The notes beneath the pieces are model-generated. The model was given only the letters and a program-made list of their open reading frames with translations. It ran no database searches and was not told the DNA's origin. From the NCBI RefSeq assembly GCF_016908015.1, contig NZ_JAFBDB010000007.1, positions 1 through 64,000 of the forward strand: a DNA stretch of 64,000 bases. The letters run 5' to 3'. Shown one piece after another: positions 54,901 to 63,596 of the stretch. This DNA comes from Clostridium pascui (GTDB taxonomy: Bacteria; Bacillota; Clostridia; Clostridiales; Clostridiaceae). Each line of letters starts with the position of its first letter. Within the stretch, counting starts at the first letter, position 1. Made by a program: the position numbers and the translations under genes.

Positions 54901-55265
54901 TTACTTTCTTCGCATAAATTATATTTAATATCATATCCAAAATAGTCATTTTTACTTGCCCAGTCACACATCATATCAAGAATAGGAAGAACATCCTTAC
55001 CTCGTCTTGTTATTTTATATTCAACCCTTACAGGTACATCTGGATATACAGTTCTTTGTATAAGCTTACAATCCTCAAGCTCCCTTAGTTGTTTTGTCAA
55101 AATTCTATGTGTTATATCTGGTATAAGATGTTGAAGCTTACTAAATCTAACTGTTTCATACTCTCCAAGATGCCAAAGTATTAATGGCTTCCACTTGCCA
55201 CCTATTACGCTAATGGCTACCTCTATTTCACATATAGCTTTCTTAGACTTTATATCTTTTTCCAT
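54897..55265 (-). CDS. HxlR-family transcriptional regulator
   Basis: A 122-residue winged-helix regulator: VAISVIGGKWKPLILWHLGE, then RFSKLQHLIPDITHRILTKQLRELEDCKLI and the wing RVEYKITRRGKDVLPIL are the HxlR hallmarks. Start chosen at ATG 55265 with GGAGGAG six bases upstream; the track GTG at 55280 overlaps that site. Divergent from the alcohol dehydrogenase gene, so likely its regulator; HxlR proteins often sense aldehydes or redox stress. Confidence 0.9.
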   Translation of the reverse strand: MEKDIKSKKAICEIEVAISVIGGKWKPLILWHLGEYETVRFSKLQHLIPDITHRILTKQLRELEDCKLIQRTVYPDVPVRVEYKITRRGKDVLPILDMMCDWASKNDYFGYDIKYNLCEESN

Positions 55266-55295
55266 ATTAAACTCCTCCACCTCCTATAGTTATCG

Positions 55296-55376
55296 GTATC
55301 ATCAATGTTACTATCTATCATAAAAGTGCATTCTTGTTAAAAATCATAGGAATATTATACTATAAGTGATGATATC
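55296..55376. promoter_or_regulatory. Candidate HxlR operators and adh promoter
   Basis: GTATCATCA (55296-55304) and TGATGATATC (55367-55376) form inverted copies on either side of a plus-strand promoter TTGTTA-N16-TATACT (55334-55361). This layout suits control of both divergent genes, but binding is not shown by sequence. Confidence 0.35.
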
Positions 55377-55410
55377 AATAAACATACTAATTATGGAGGG
55401 TGGTATACTC

Positions 55411-56589
55411 ATGAATTTTAATTATCATATTCCAACAAAGCTTTTATTTGGCGCTGGAAAGTTGAACGAGCTTTCTCTGGAAGTTTTACCTGGTAAAAAG
55501 GCTTTAATTGTAATTTCTTCAGGTAAGTCAGTAAAAGAAAATGGATACCTAGATAGACTTATAAATATACTTAAGGGCAATGAAATAGACTATGTTCTAT
55601 TTGATAAAATACTTCCAAATCCTATCAAATCTCATATTATGGAAGGCGCACTGCTTGCAAAAGCAGAAGGCTGTGATTTTGTAATTGGATTAGGTGGGGG
55701 CAGCAGTATTGATTCTTCAAAAAGTATTGCTGTTATGGCTAATAATCCTGGTGATTACTGGGATTATGTAGTTGATGGTACTGGAAAAGGCTTACCAGTT
55801 CAAAATCGTCCTCTCCCTATAGTAGCTATTACTACAACCGCAGGTACTGGTACTGAAGTAGACCCTTGGACTGTTATAACTAATGAAGACACAAATGAAA
55901 AAATTGGATTTGGCAATGAATATACTTTTCCAGTATTATCAGTAGTGGATCCAGAACTAATGTTAACTGTACCCGAAAAACTAACTGCTTATCAAGGATT
56001 TGATGCTCTTTTCCATTCAACAGAAGGATACATCGCTAATGTAGCAACACCAATAAGTGATGCATATGCCCTTAAAAGCATTGAATTAATATCTAAATAT
56101 CTGCCTATTTGCGTAAAAGATGGAAATAACTTAGAAGCTCGTACATACGTAGCTTTAGCTAATACTCTTTCAGGTTTTGTAGAATCTACATCCCGCTGTA
56201 CTTCAGAGCACTCTATGGAGCATGCTCTTAGCGCACACTATCCTAAGCTTCCACATGGCGCAGGACTTATAATGCTTTCTGAATCATACTATACATTCTT
56301 TGCTTCTAAAGTTCCTGAAAGATTTACTGCTATGGCAAAGGCTATGGGAGTTGATGCAGACTTACTTCCAGAGGAAGACCGTGCTATCTCCTTTGTAAAT
56401 GCCCTAGTTAAGCTTCAGGAAGTTTGTGGTGTTAGAAATATAAAAATGTCTGACTATGGAATAAAAAAAGAGGACATCCCTAAGCTTGCTGAAAATGCTC
56501 GCAGCGCTATGGCAGGACTTTTTGCAATGGATCGTTATTCTCTATCTTTAGACGAAACCATGGAAATAATGTATAATGCCTATAAATAA
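55411..56589 (+). CDS. Iron-containing alcohol dehydrogenase
   Basis: A 392-residue Fe-dependent (group III) alcohol dehydrogenase. The NAD(P)-binding region has GLGGGSSIDSSKSIAVMA; the metal-binding Asp/His set is in GFDALFHSTEGYIAN and CTSEHSMEHALSAHYPKLPHGAGL. Start moved to ATG 55411, which has GGAGGG upstream and begins the usual MNFNYHIPTKLLFGAGKL. Probably butanol/aldehyde-type reductase; substrate not certain. Confidence 0.92.
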   Translation: MNFNYHIPTKLLFGAGKLNELSLEVLPGKKALIVISSGKSVKENGYLDRLINILKGNEIDYVLFDKILPNPIKSHIMEGALLAKAEGCDFVIGLGGGSSIDSSKSIAVMANNPGDYWDYVVDGTGKGLPVQNRPLPIVAITTTAGTGTEVDPWTVITNEDTNEKIGFGNEYTFPVLSVVDPELMLTVPEKLTAYQGFDALFHSTEGYIANVATPISDAYALKSIELISKYLPICVKDGNNLEARTYVALANTLSGFVESTSRCTSEHSMEHALSAHYPKLPHGAGLIMLSESYYTFFASKVPERFTAMAKAMGVDADLLPEEDRAISFVNALVKLQEVCGVRNIKMSDYGIKKEDIPKLAENARSAMAGLFAMDRYSLSLDETMEIMYNAYK

Positions 56590-56606
56590 ATCCATATTAA
56601 ATATTT

Positions 56607-56634
56607 ATTAGGGTAAGAATATTCTTACCCTAAT
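56607..56634. terminator. Bidirectional terminator (perfect palindrome)
   Basis: ATTAGGGTAAGAAT joined to its exact complement, T-rich on the plus-strand side (AATTTTT). Between convergent adh and metallo-hydrolase genes. Confidence 0.82.
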
Positions 56635-56642
56635 TTTTAAAT

Positions 56643-57368
56643 CTATTTAAGCATTTCTAGTTGATCTACTAAATATGTAATTGCTTCATCCTTAGTTTGC
56701 GGTTCATCATGCCCCCAAACATAAGTATCAAAATGGATTTTTCTCATTAGTGCAATAAAAGACTCCAGCTTATCTTTATCATAATTACCATTGTTATTAT
56801 AAAAATCTTCGCAATTTGCATCACCTACAAACAACGTTTTTTCTTCTGGTACGCAAATTAAAACGGAGTCTTCTGAATGAGGTGCTTCAACTTGGATTAA
56901 TTCACAATGAATTCCGCCTAAATCAATTTTTAAACTTCCGTTAAATTCTATATCCGCAGGGATTACTTTTATTTCTTGCCTGTTTGAATACTCTACTTTG
57001 ATACACCTATCACACATTTCAATGTCTTCCCCTGCTTCAAGTCTGTTTTTCATGTCCTCATCAGACCACTGCCATGTTGCAACTTCTTTCAATTTATCAT
57101 TTGTAGTCTTCCCTGCAATTGTCTTGCCTTCTACTGAATGCATTCCAAATGTATGATCCCAGTGCCAGTGAGTAATCACTGTATAATCTGGCAACTTCAA
57201 ATCTAAATTATTTAATTCAGAATAAAATTTTTCTACATGCTTAGATGAATTACCTGCATCTATAGCTAATGAATATTTATCTCCTTTAATATACCCAAGA
57301 ACTGGTCTGTCATTTTCTTCTTCGTTAGGTAAATAATAAATTCTATCGGATATTTTCTTTAGTTTCAT
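56643..57368 (-). CDS. MBL-fold metallo-hydrolase
   Basis: A 241-residue metallo-beta-lactamase-fold protein with H-x-H-x-D-H at residues 67-72 (THWHWDHTFG), a later HSEDSVLI His and VWGHDEP. It may be a lactamase-like hydrolase; nothing pins the substrate. Start set at ATG 57368, which has AGGAG seven bases upstream; the longer frame runs into the preceding gene. Confidence 0.85.
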   Translation of the reverse strand: MKLKKISDRIYYLPNEEENDRPVLGYIKGDKYSLAIDAGNSSKHVEKFYSELNNLDLKLPDYTVITHWHWDHTFGMHSVEGKTIAGKTTNDKLKEVATWQWSDEDMKNRLEAGEDIEMCDRCIKVEYSNRQEIKVIPADIEFNGSLKIDLGGIHCELIQVEAPHSEDSVLICVPEEKTLFVGDANCEDFYNNNGNYDKDKLESFIALMRKIHFDTYVWGHDEPQTKDEAITYLVDQLEMLK

Positions 57369-57387
57369 ATTTTTTACTCCTTTAAAA

Positions 57388-58059
57388 TTATTCCTGGTTT
57401 TTATATTCCTGTGATAATATTGTATCAAATTTGTCTATTGTCATTTGAATGCTATTTATGAGCTTACTTACATGATATCCATCAGCCGCTGCATGTGATA
57501 TTGTTACAGTAAACGGCATTATCCACTTTCCATTTTCTTCATGATACTTTCCATATGTTATGATTGGCATTAATGCTGGTGTACAGCCGCTACTATAGGT
57601 TGAATATCCGGTGAAACTCAGCCATGGGACACAAGATATACAATAAAAATTTTCAGGTTGGTTTGGCTTGGCTTTTATGCCTTTACCATTCGAATACCTT
57701 TCCATATCATCCTTATAATTATTATAAAACTTATAAAAATCACTGGTATATTCTGACCATATATCTGAGAACGTATGATCATCATTATGAAAAATTGTAT
57801 AATTAGGATGAACAATATCATATATTATTAATTGATTATTTTCCCCCAACCTCATGCGAAACTCTGGCATTAAATTTACGTTATAAGTAACACAATAGAT
57901 AAATGAAGGATAAAATTTAAAATTATTCTTTTCTAATATATCTTTAAACAAAGTGACATCAAGATTAGCAGTAATACTATAACCACATTTAATTTGTTCA
58001 GTATAGTATTTAAAATGCTCCTTTCTTTCCCACTTTTCAACATCAACCACCTGAAACAT
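57388..58059 (-). CDS. Chloramphenicol acetyltransferase-like protein
   Basis: A 223-residue CatA-type trimeric acetyltransferase. The active-site motif is SHAAADGYHV with His189 as the catalytic base (usual HHAVCDGFH, first His replaced by Ser). LTFTGYSTYSS-like text (LSFTGYSTYSSGC) and YGKYHEENGKWIMP match the family. Intrinsic clostridial relatives often do not confer resistance, so the phenotype is uncertain. It sits in one direction between the pseudouridine synthase and metallo-hydrolase genes. Confidence 0.82.
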   Translation of the reverse strand: MFQVVDVEKWERKEHFKYYTEQIKCGYSITANLDVTLFKDILEKNNFKFYPSFIYCVTYNVNLMPEFRMRLGENNQLIIYDIVHPNYTIFHNDDHTFSDIWSEYTSDFYKFYNNYKDDMERYSNGKGIKAKPNQPENFYCISCVPWLSFTGYSTYSSGCTPALMPIITYGKYHEENGKWIMPFTVTISHAAADGYHVSKLINSIQMTIDKFDTILSQEYKNQE

Positions 58060-58062
58060 AAA

Positions 58063-58743
58063 CTAATTCCTCCTTAATTCTGATACTTCTTTCTCTGTAA
58101 GATTACGCCATTTACCGATATCTATATCATCAATTCTTATATTCATAATTCGAATACGTTCTAAACGCACCACTGTGTACCCGAAGACTTTGCTCATTCT
58201 TCGAATTTGCTTATTTAACCCTTGGGTTAGAATAATACGAAAAGTATCTTCCCCTATTCTATTTACTTTACAAGCTCTTGTCTTAACTCCCTGAATTTCT
58301 ACTCCTTCAGACATTCCCTTTGTAAAATAATCATCAAATGGCTTATCAACAGTTACAATATATTCTTTTTCGTGCTCATTTTCTGATTCCAAGATTCTAT
58401 TTGCCAAATCTCCATCGTTGGTCATTAATATTAGTCCTTGAGATGCTTTGTCTAATCTGCCAACTGGAAAAATATATTCTGGATAATTCATAAAATCAAT
58501 TATATTACTTTCCACTTCCTTTGATGCAGTGCAGGTAATTCCAACTGGTTTATTTAATGCAATATAAATCTTGTCCTTTAATGGAATAGGCTTATTATCA
58601 ATGAGAATAACATCTTCTTCTTTCACCCACTGTCCTGGACTACAAAGTTCACCATTTACTGTTATTCTATTTTGCTCAATAAGTCTATTAGTATCCCTTC
58701 TTGAACAATAACCCAAATTACTAAGAAGTTTATTTATTCTCAT
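58063..58743 (-). CDS. rluF: 23S rRNA pseudouridine synthase (RluF type)
   Basis: A 226-residue RsuA/RluB/E/F-family enzyme: an N-terminal S4 RNA-binding domain (RINKLLSNLGYCSRRDTNRLI) and a catalytic domain with Asp in GRLDKASQGL. The TQGLNKQIRRMSKVFGYTV stretch is characteristic of RluF, which modifies U2604 of 23S rRNA. RluF rather than RsuA is likely but not proved by sequence. Confidence 0.88.
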   Translation of the reverse strand: MRINKLLSNLGYCSRRDTNRLIEQNRITVNGELCSPGQWVKEEDVILIDNKPIPLKDKIYIALNKPVGITCTASKEVESNIIDFMNYPEYIFPVGRLDKASQGLILMTNDGDLANRILESENEHEKEYIVTVDKPFDDYFTKGMSEGVEIQGVKTRACKVNRIGEDTFRIILTQGLNKQIRRMSKVFGYTVVRLERIRIMNIRIDDIDIGKWRNLTEKEVSELRRN

Positions 58744-59078
58744 TCAAAATCTTTATCCTTTCTCTTATGTCTGTATAAATTAGTTCATGTATAATCTTTA
58801 TGACTTTTGTACTCAATCACAACCTTACTCTTATAAATATTATACAACAAGTTTCAAAGTTAATATGTACTAATCTTTAATATTACAATTAACCTCTATT
58901 CCAACTTATAATACAAATGTAATTTTAATCAAACTTTTAATTGGAAATAAAAGAGGAATTTATAAAAAAATGTAGAATTATAGACTACAATTAAAGGTCG
59001 TAATTATTTTGAATACTTCATAGATTTCAAGGACATCTATACACTTTAATATTAATATAAGGAGGTTGCCGAAAATAT
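58744..59078. other. Divergent intergenic region with rluF promoter
   Basis: Minus-strand TTGAGT (58816-58811), 17-base spacer and TATACA (58793-58788) form a plausible rluF promoter. No clear promoter was found for the kinase on the other side. No gene seen. Confidence 0.5.
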
Positions 59079-61019
59079 ATGAATATCAAATCTAAATTGA
59101 TGACAAGTTATTTATTGTTAATTGTGTTTTCAGTATGTATTTTAGGTTTTTTAATCGCTACCAAATCACGAACCGCAGTTTTTAATGAAATAACAGAAAA
59201 AAGTGAACGTGTATCAGAACTAATTAATACCACTGTTAGTGTCAGAAATAATTTACTCTTAGAAAAAGTACATTGTGAGCTATATTATGTAGAAAAGCTA
59301 ATACTTAATTCAGGTGAAATAATAATAGATGATAAGAAACAAATTCAAGTAGGAAACTTTATTTTACCTTCAATGTATATTGGCGATAATAAATTACCGC
59401 TGCCTTCAGCTTTGACTGATGATATAAAACAATCAACTGGGGCAATTACCTCCATATTTTTATTAAAAGACGATAAACTGATAAGGGTTTCTACAAATGT
59501 TACTACTAAAGATAATAAAAGCGCTATAGGAACTTTCATAAGTAGCAGCTCCCCTGTTTATAGAAAAATAGTAAATGCTGAATCCTATTATGATAGCAAT
59601 TTAGTTGAAGGAAATTGGCTTATAACAGGGTATAAGCCCCTACTAGATAAAAACCAAAAAGTTATAGGTGCAATTGCCTTAGGATATAAAACTTTAAATG
59701 AGTATTTAGAAAAGACGCTGAGTGACATTAAGATAGGTCAAACTGGTTATGTTTATATAATGAATTCAAAAGGAGATGTTCTTGTTCATCCAAATATAAA
59801 AGGACAAAATATTGGCAATTATGATTTTTCCAAAAAAATGTTTAAAAGCAACAATGGAGTAATTGAATATAAATTTAATGACATCTCAAAATTAGCTGCA
59901 TATAAATACTTTCAACCTTGGGATTGGTACATTGTTACTACTGCTAATTATGATGATTTAAAATCCTCATCTAAATCAATTTTGAATATGACATTAATTA
60001 CGGTGATACTAATTTTACTAACAGCTTCAATTTTAGCTTTATTCTTAGCTAATACTTTGCTTAAACCTATAAACAAGTTAAAACACTGTATGGAGATTGC
60101 CAGTAGTGGGGATTTAACAGTACGTTGTGATATAAAAAGCAAAGATGAAATTGGAATACTATCAAATAGCTTCAATCACATGATAAAGGAAAATAAAAGA
60201 TTATTAGAAGAAAAAGATCACTACGATAAATTAAAAACTGAATTCATTGCGAATATGTCCCATGAATTAAGAACACCTTTAAATATAATCTTTTCAGCAG
60301 TCCAACTTTCTTCTCTTTATATGAACAATAATCCCGAAGGATTTGCTAATACAAAGATGAAGCAACACATAACTATTATTAAACAAAATTGTTATAGGCT
60401 GCTTAGATTAGTAAACAACATAATTGATATTACAAAGATAGATTCTGGATTCATGGAGTCAAATTTGCAAAATGCTAATATTGTAGAGGTAATTGAAAAT
60501 ATAACTTTATCAACTGCCGAATATGTGGAAAGTAAATCTAGAAACCTTATATTTGATACAGATATAGAGGAAAAGATTATGAATTTTGATCTAGAAAAAA
60601 TGGAGCGAATTATGCTTAATCTTATTTCTAATGCAACTAAATTCACAAAACCTGGTGATACAATAGAAGTTAATATTTATGACAAAGAAGAATTTATACT
60701 TATTTCTGTAAAAGATAATGGAATAGGAATCTCTCAAGATAACCTGAAACAGATTTTTGAAAGATTTAAACAAGTAGGTCCTTTATTAAGTAGAACCCAC
60801 GAGGGAAGCGGCATAGGGCTATCAATGGTAAAATCATTGGTGGAGATGCATGATGGAACAATTTCTGTGAACAGCAAATATGGGGAAGGAACAGAATTTA
60901 TTATAGAGCTTCCTGTTAAAACAATCTTAGAAGAAGATATATCCGAACCACTAAATAAATTACCTCACCAGATAAATGTAGAAAAAATACAAATTGAATT
61001 TTCTGATATATATAACTAA
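59079..61019 (+). CDS. Cache-domain membrane sensor histidine kinase
   Basis: A 646-residue kinase: transmembrane helix (about 9-28), extracellular Cache 3/Cache 2-type sensor (about 30-295; GYVYIMNSKGDVLVHPNIKGQ is typical), second helix (about 300-325), HAMP, HisKA with His395 (NMSHELRTP) and HATPase (NLISNATKF, VKDNGIGI, GSGIGLSMV). Small-molecule sensor, ligand unknown. No response regulator next to it. The C-terminus (IQIEFSDIYN) matches the tail of the kinase at 21873-23537. GGAGG lies before the ATG. Confidence 0.93.
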   Translation: MNIKSKLMTSYLLLIVFSVCILGFLIATKSRTAVFNEITEKSERVSELINTTVSVRNNLLLEKVHCELYYVEKLILNSGEIIIDDKKQIQVGNFILPSMYIGDNKLPLPSALTDDIKQSTGAITSIFLLKDDKLIRVSTNVTTKDNKSAIGTFISSSSPVYRKIVNAESYYDSNLVEGNWLITGYKPLLDKNQKVIGAIALGYKTLNEYLEKTLSDIKIGQTGYVYIMNSKGDVLVHPNIKGQNIGNYDFSKKMFKSNNGVIEYKFNDISKLAAYKYFQPWDWYIVTTANYDDLKSSSKSILNMTLITVILILLTASILALFLANTLLKPINKLKHCMEIASSGDLTVRCDIKSKDEIGILSNSFNHMIKENKRLLEEKDHYDKLKTEFIANMSHELRTPLNIIFSAVQLSSLYMNNNPEGFANTKMKQHITIIKQNCYRLLRLVNNIIDITKIDSGFMESNLQNANIVEVIENITLSTAEYVESKSRNLIFDTDIEEKIMNFDLEKMERIMLNLISNATKFTKPGDTIEVNIYDKEEFILISVKDNGIGISQDNLKQIFERFKQVGPLLSRTHEGSGIGLSMVKSLVEMHDGTISVNSKYGEGTEFIIELPVKTILEEDISEPLNKLPHQINVEKIQIEFSDIYN

Positions 61020-61025
61020 TATGTT

Positions 61026-61056
61026 AAAAAAAGCCGCCATTTCTGGCGGTTTATTT
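61026..61056. terminator. Bidirectional terminator between kinase and cheV-like genes
   Basis: GCCGCC/GGCGGT stem flanked by A- and T-rich runs (AAAAAAA on one side, TTTATTT on the other); lies between the convergent genes. Confidence 0.82.
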
Positions 61057-61069
61057 CTTATAATAAATA

Positions 61070-61963
61070 CTATTTTATAAACTTATCTATTAATTCAACT
61101 AAAGTTCCTACCTCTGGCTTACTTAATTGGGCATCTGCTCCTACAGATTTTCCTTTATGGGCTAACTCATTTGTAATTAGAGAAGAAAATATTATCACTG
61201 GAAGTTCCCTTAATATATTATCTTCCTTGATTCTTCGTGTAAGGGTATGTCCATCCATTTTAGGCATTTCTATATCTGTTATAACAAGCTGGACCTCTTT
61301 TATAAAATCTTCTCCCTTTTCTCTTACTAATTTCTTCAAGTAATCTAAAGCTTGTTCTCCTTCATCAAAAGACTTCAAATTAGTAAAGCCGGCTTTAGTT
61401 AAAGTCTCTTTTAAGAGTCTTCTTATTAGAGGAGAATCATCTACCAACATAAGTTTAATATCTGATCTATCCCTATATTCAACATCTATAATTTTATCCT
61501 CACTTATTCCTGATTCAGGGTTTATATCTGTAACAATTTTTTCAAAGTCTAATAAGAAAATTATTTTATTGTTTAATATTATGTTTCCTATAATTAAAGG
61601 GTTACTCGCAATATCTTCAGGTTTACTTATATTATTCCACCCTATTCTATGTATACCAACTATGCTATCAATATTAAATGCAACTTTAGTTTTATTAAAT
61701 TCACATAGTATTACTTTATTTTTCTTATTTACTACGTTTTGTCCATCTAAAACATATTTTAAATTTACTAAAGTTATTATTTCATTTCTGCACAGAATTA
61801 GTCCCGCTACTGCTGGATGAGATTGAGGAATTTCAGTTAACTCTTCCATTTCTAGTACTTCTTTAACCTTTATTACATTAATTCCATAGTGTTTATTATT
61901 CACTATAAATTCTAGAATCTCTACTTCACCAGTGCCGCTTTCGAGTAATATGCCACTTCCCAT
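61070..61963 (-). CDS. CheV-like chemotaxis coupling protein (CheW + receiver)
   Basis: A 297-residue protein with an N-terminal CheW-like domain (EILEFIVNNKHYGINVIKVKEVLE...) and a C-terminal receiver with the acidic pair VDDSP and phospho-accepting Asp230 (VITDIEMPKMDG). CheV couples receptors to CheA and adapts by phosphorylation. Start set at ATG 61963 with AAAGGAG upstream. Whether the organism has a full chemotaxis set is not shown here. Confidence 0.9.
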   Translation of the reverse strand: MGSGILLESGTGEVEILEFIVNNKHYGINVIKVKEVLEMEELTEIPQSHPAVAGLILCRNEIITLVNLKYVLDGQNVVNKKNKVILCEFNKTKVAFNIDSIVGIHRIGWNNISKPEDIASNPLIIGNIILNNKIIFLLDFEKIVTDINPESGISEDKIIDVEYRDRSDIKLMLVDDSPLIRRLLKETLTKAGFTNLKSFDEGEQALDYLKKLVREKGEDFIKEVQLVITDIEMPKMDGHTLTRRIKEDNILRELPVIIFSSLITNELAHKGKSVGADAQLSKPEVGTLVELIDKFIK

Positions 61964-62118
61964 AATCAAATCTCCTTTTATAAATAATATATTTCTCATA
62001 AATATACAGGCAATTAAATTTATCTTAATATATATTATATTTCAAATTGCGATTTTTTTCTATGTTTTTCTATTTATGTTATCGACTAACCAAGGTTTAT
62101 CTTTACAGCAATCCTAAA

Positions 62119-62151
62119 TTAAAAACCACCATCCATTACTGGAAGGTGGTT
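62119..62151 (-). terminator. Hairpin terminator, copy 1 (TCCATTACTGGA loop)
   Basis: AACCACC/GGTGGTT stem around TCC-ATTACT-GGA, followed by TTTTT on the minus strand; downstream of the 62206-62439 gene. A near twin is at 62544-62574. Confidence 0.82.
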
Positions 62152-62173
62152 CATATAAATTATCTATCTTCAT

Positions 62174-62199
62174 TTGCCACTTGCCATGTGGGTGGCACT
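62174..62199 (-). repeat. 3'-UTR palindromic repeat, copy E
   Basis: Differs from copy D at two of 26 bases and lies six bases after the stop codon of the small gene at 62206-62439. Confidence 0.82.
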
Positions 62200-62205
62200 T
62201 ATTTC

Positions 62206-62439
62206 TTATTTTGTTTTATATTTATTAGCAGATTTCTTTTTTAATTTCTCACCTAAAGTTAAACTTATGAATCTATTTATCAGCTCTTCTTTTGTTGCTT
62301 TAGGGTCTACAAATATATCATACTTCTTACATAACTTTCCAATGTCGGATTTACTTATATTATTATCCTTCATAAATGCATTTGCAGATTTAACACTATC
62401 CATAACAATTATTCTTTTATATATTTCATCACTAGTCAT
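62206..62439 (-). CDS. Small basic protein, unknown function (SAP/Rho-N-like helices)
   Basis: Seventy-seven residues, lysine-rich, with two short helical segments; the middle NNISKSDIGKLCKKYDIFVD followed by KATKEELINRFI has the helix-turn-helix feel of SAP-like or Rho-N domains that bind nucleic acid. No clear family. Own start with a GGAGGTAAATT site close by, own terminator. Confidence 0.6.
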   Translation of the reverse strand: MTSDEIYKRIIVMDSVKSANAFMKDNNISKSDIGKLCKKYDIFVDPKATKEELINRFISLTLGEKLKKKSANKYKTK

Positions 62440-62543
62440 AATTTACCTCCATTATTTGTTTTTCTCAAGTATAATTATATGTATTAATAATAAAATAACA
62501 AGTATTTAGTTATCTATTCAACATGTTTTATATTTTAAGCATT

Positions 62544-62574
62544 AAAAAACACCGTCCATTACTGGAAGGTGTTT
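62544..62574 (-). terminator. Hairpin terminator, copy 2 (TCCATTACTGGA loop)
   Basis: AAACACC/GGTGTTT stem around the same TCC-ATTACT-GGA loop as copy 1, with TTTTTT on the minus strand. It ends the glutaminase gene. The two copies differ by compensatory C-G to A-T changes. Confidence 0.82.
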
Positions 62575-62592
62575 AAGCCAACCTGAGTTGTT

Positions 62593-63510
62593 CTAGAAGA
62601 TACTCAATTCTAGAGCATGAGATAAGAATTCCATGGCTTTTATGCCACAGTAACTATTTCCCTTTGCATCAAGGGCAGGAGAATAGACACCTATACCCAT
62701 ACGATTGGGGACTGCTCCCATAATTCCTCCGCCCACTCCGCTTTTGCTAGGAATACCTACACAAATAGCAAACTCTCCCGAGGCATCATACATACCGCAA
62801 GTAGTCATAAGTGAGCGAATTACTTTAACCTGAAAGGGTTCAATAATCATTTTGCCTGTTCTCGGTGATATGCCGTTGTTAGCTAGAATTGCACCAAAGT
62901 AACTGATTTCCTCACATGTTACCCTAAGAGAACAAGCTTTGAAATAAACCTCCAGATGTTCTTCAACATTCCCCAAAAGTACTTTACCATCATTCATCAT
63001 ATAAGCAAGAGCTCGGTTACGGCCACCAGTTTTGCTTTCTGAATAAAAAACATGTTCATCATAGGTTAATTCTTGGTTTCCCAGTAGTAATCTTGCATTA
63101 TACAATATTTTTTCAAACCTTTCTCCTGGACTTTTACCAGGAATACAAGATGTAACAGAAATAGCTCCAGCATTGATCATTGGATTAAATGGCTTATAAC
63201 TATGCATTGTTTCCAGCCGTACAATGGAGTTAAATGAATCTCCGGTGGGTTCCATACCAACCCGACTAAATACCTCCTCAAAACCTACGGATTTTAAGGC
63301 AGTAGCAAGTATAATAATCTTAGCAATACTTTGAATAGTAAAATGAATTTTGCTATCTCCAATGCAATGAGTATAACCACCTAAATCGGTAATACATATA
63401 GACAAATGATTGGGATCAGCTTTAGCTAACTCCGGAATATAATCTGCAACCTTACCTTGTCCCATCCATTGCTTTGCATAAGTATAAGCTTCCTGAAGAA
63501 CCTTTTTCAT
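62593..63510 (-). CDS. glsA: Glutaminase
   Basis: A 305-residue serine-dependent glutaminase (beta-lactamase-like fold): catalytic Ser61 and Lys64 in QSIAKI, FNPMINAGAISV, and the C-terminal PSKSGVGGGIMGAVPNRMGIGVYSP carry the family's other active-site residues. It releases ammonia from glutamine to give glutamate. Start moved to ATG 63510, which has GGAGGG eight bases upstream. Next to a ureohydrolase gene, which suggests a nitrogen-release pair. Confidence 0.94.
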   Translation of the reverse strand: MKKVLQEAYTYAKQWMGQGKVADYIPELAKADPNHLSICITDLGGYTHCIGDSKIHFTIQSIAKIIILATALKSVGFEEVFSRVGMEPTGDSFNSIVRLETMHSYKPFNPMINAGAISVTSCIPGKSPGERFEKILYNARLLLGNQELTYDEHVFYSESKTGGRNRALAYMMNDGKVLLGNVEEHLEVYFKACSLRVTCEEISYFGAILANNGISPRTGKMIIEPFQVKVIRSLMTTCGMYDASGEFAICVGIPSKSGVGGGIMGAVPNRMGIGVYSPALDAKGNSYCGIKAMEFLSHALELSIF

Positions 63511-63596
63511 ATTTTGTCCCTCCAAAAGTATCATTATTTGTAGAAAATCCCACCTCCCTCTATTAGAGAAAGACGGGAAAAGTCAGTTAATTTACC

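Noticed and set aside
54752-54967. 71-residue frame as a separate gene
   Set aside because: Its first third is an out-of-frame reading of the HxlR 3' end; only the MarR-like part is meaningful, so it is kept as a fragment.
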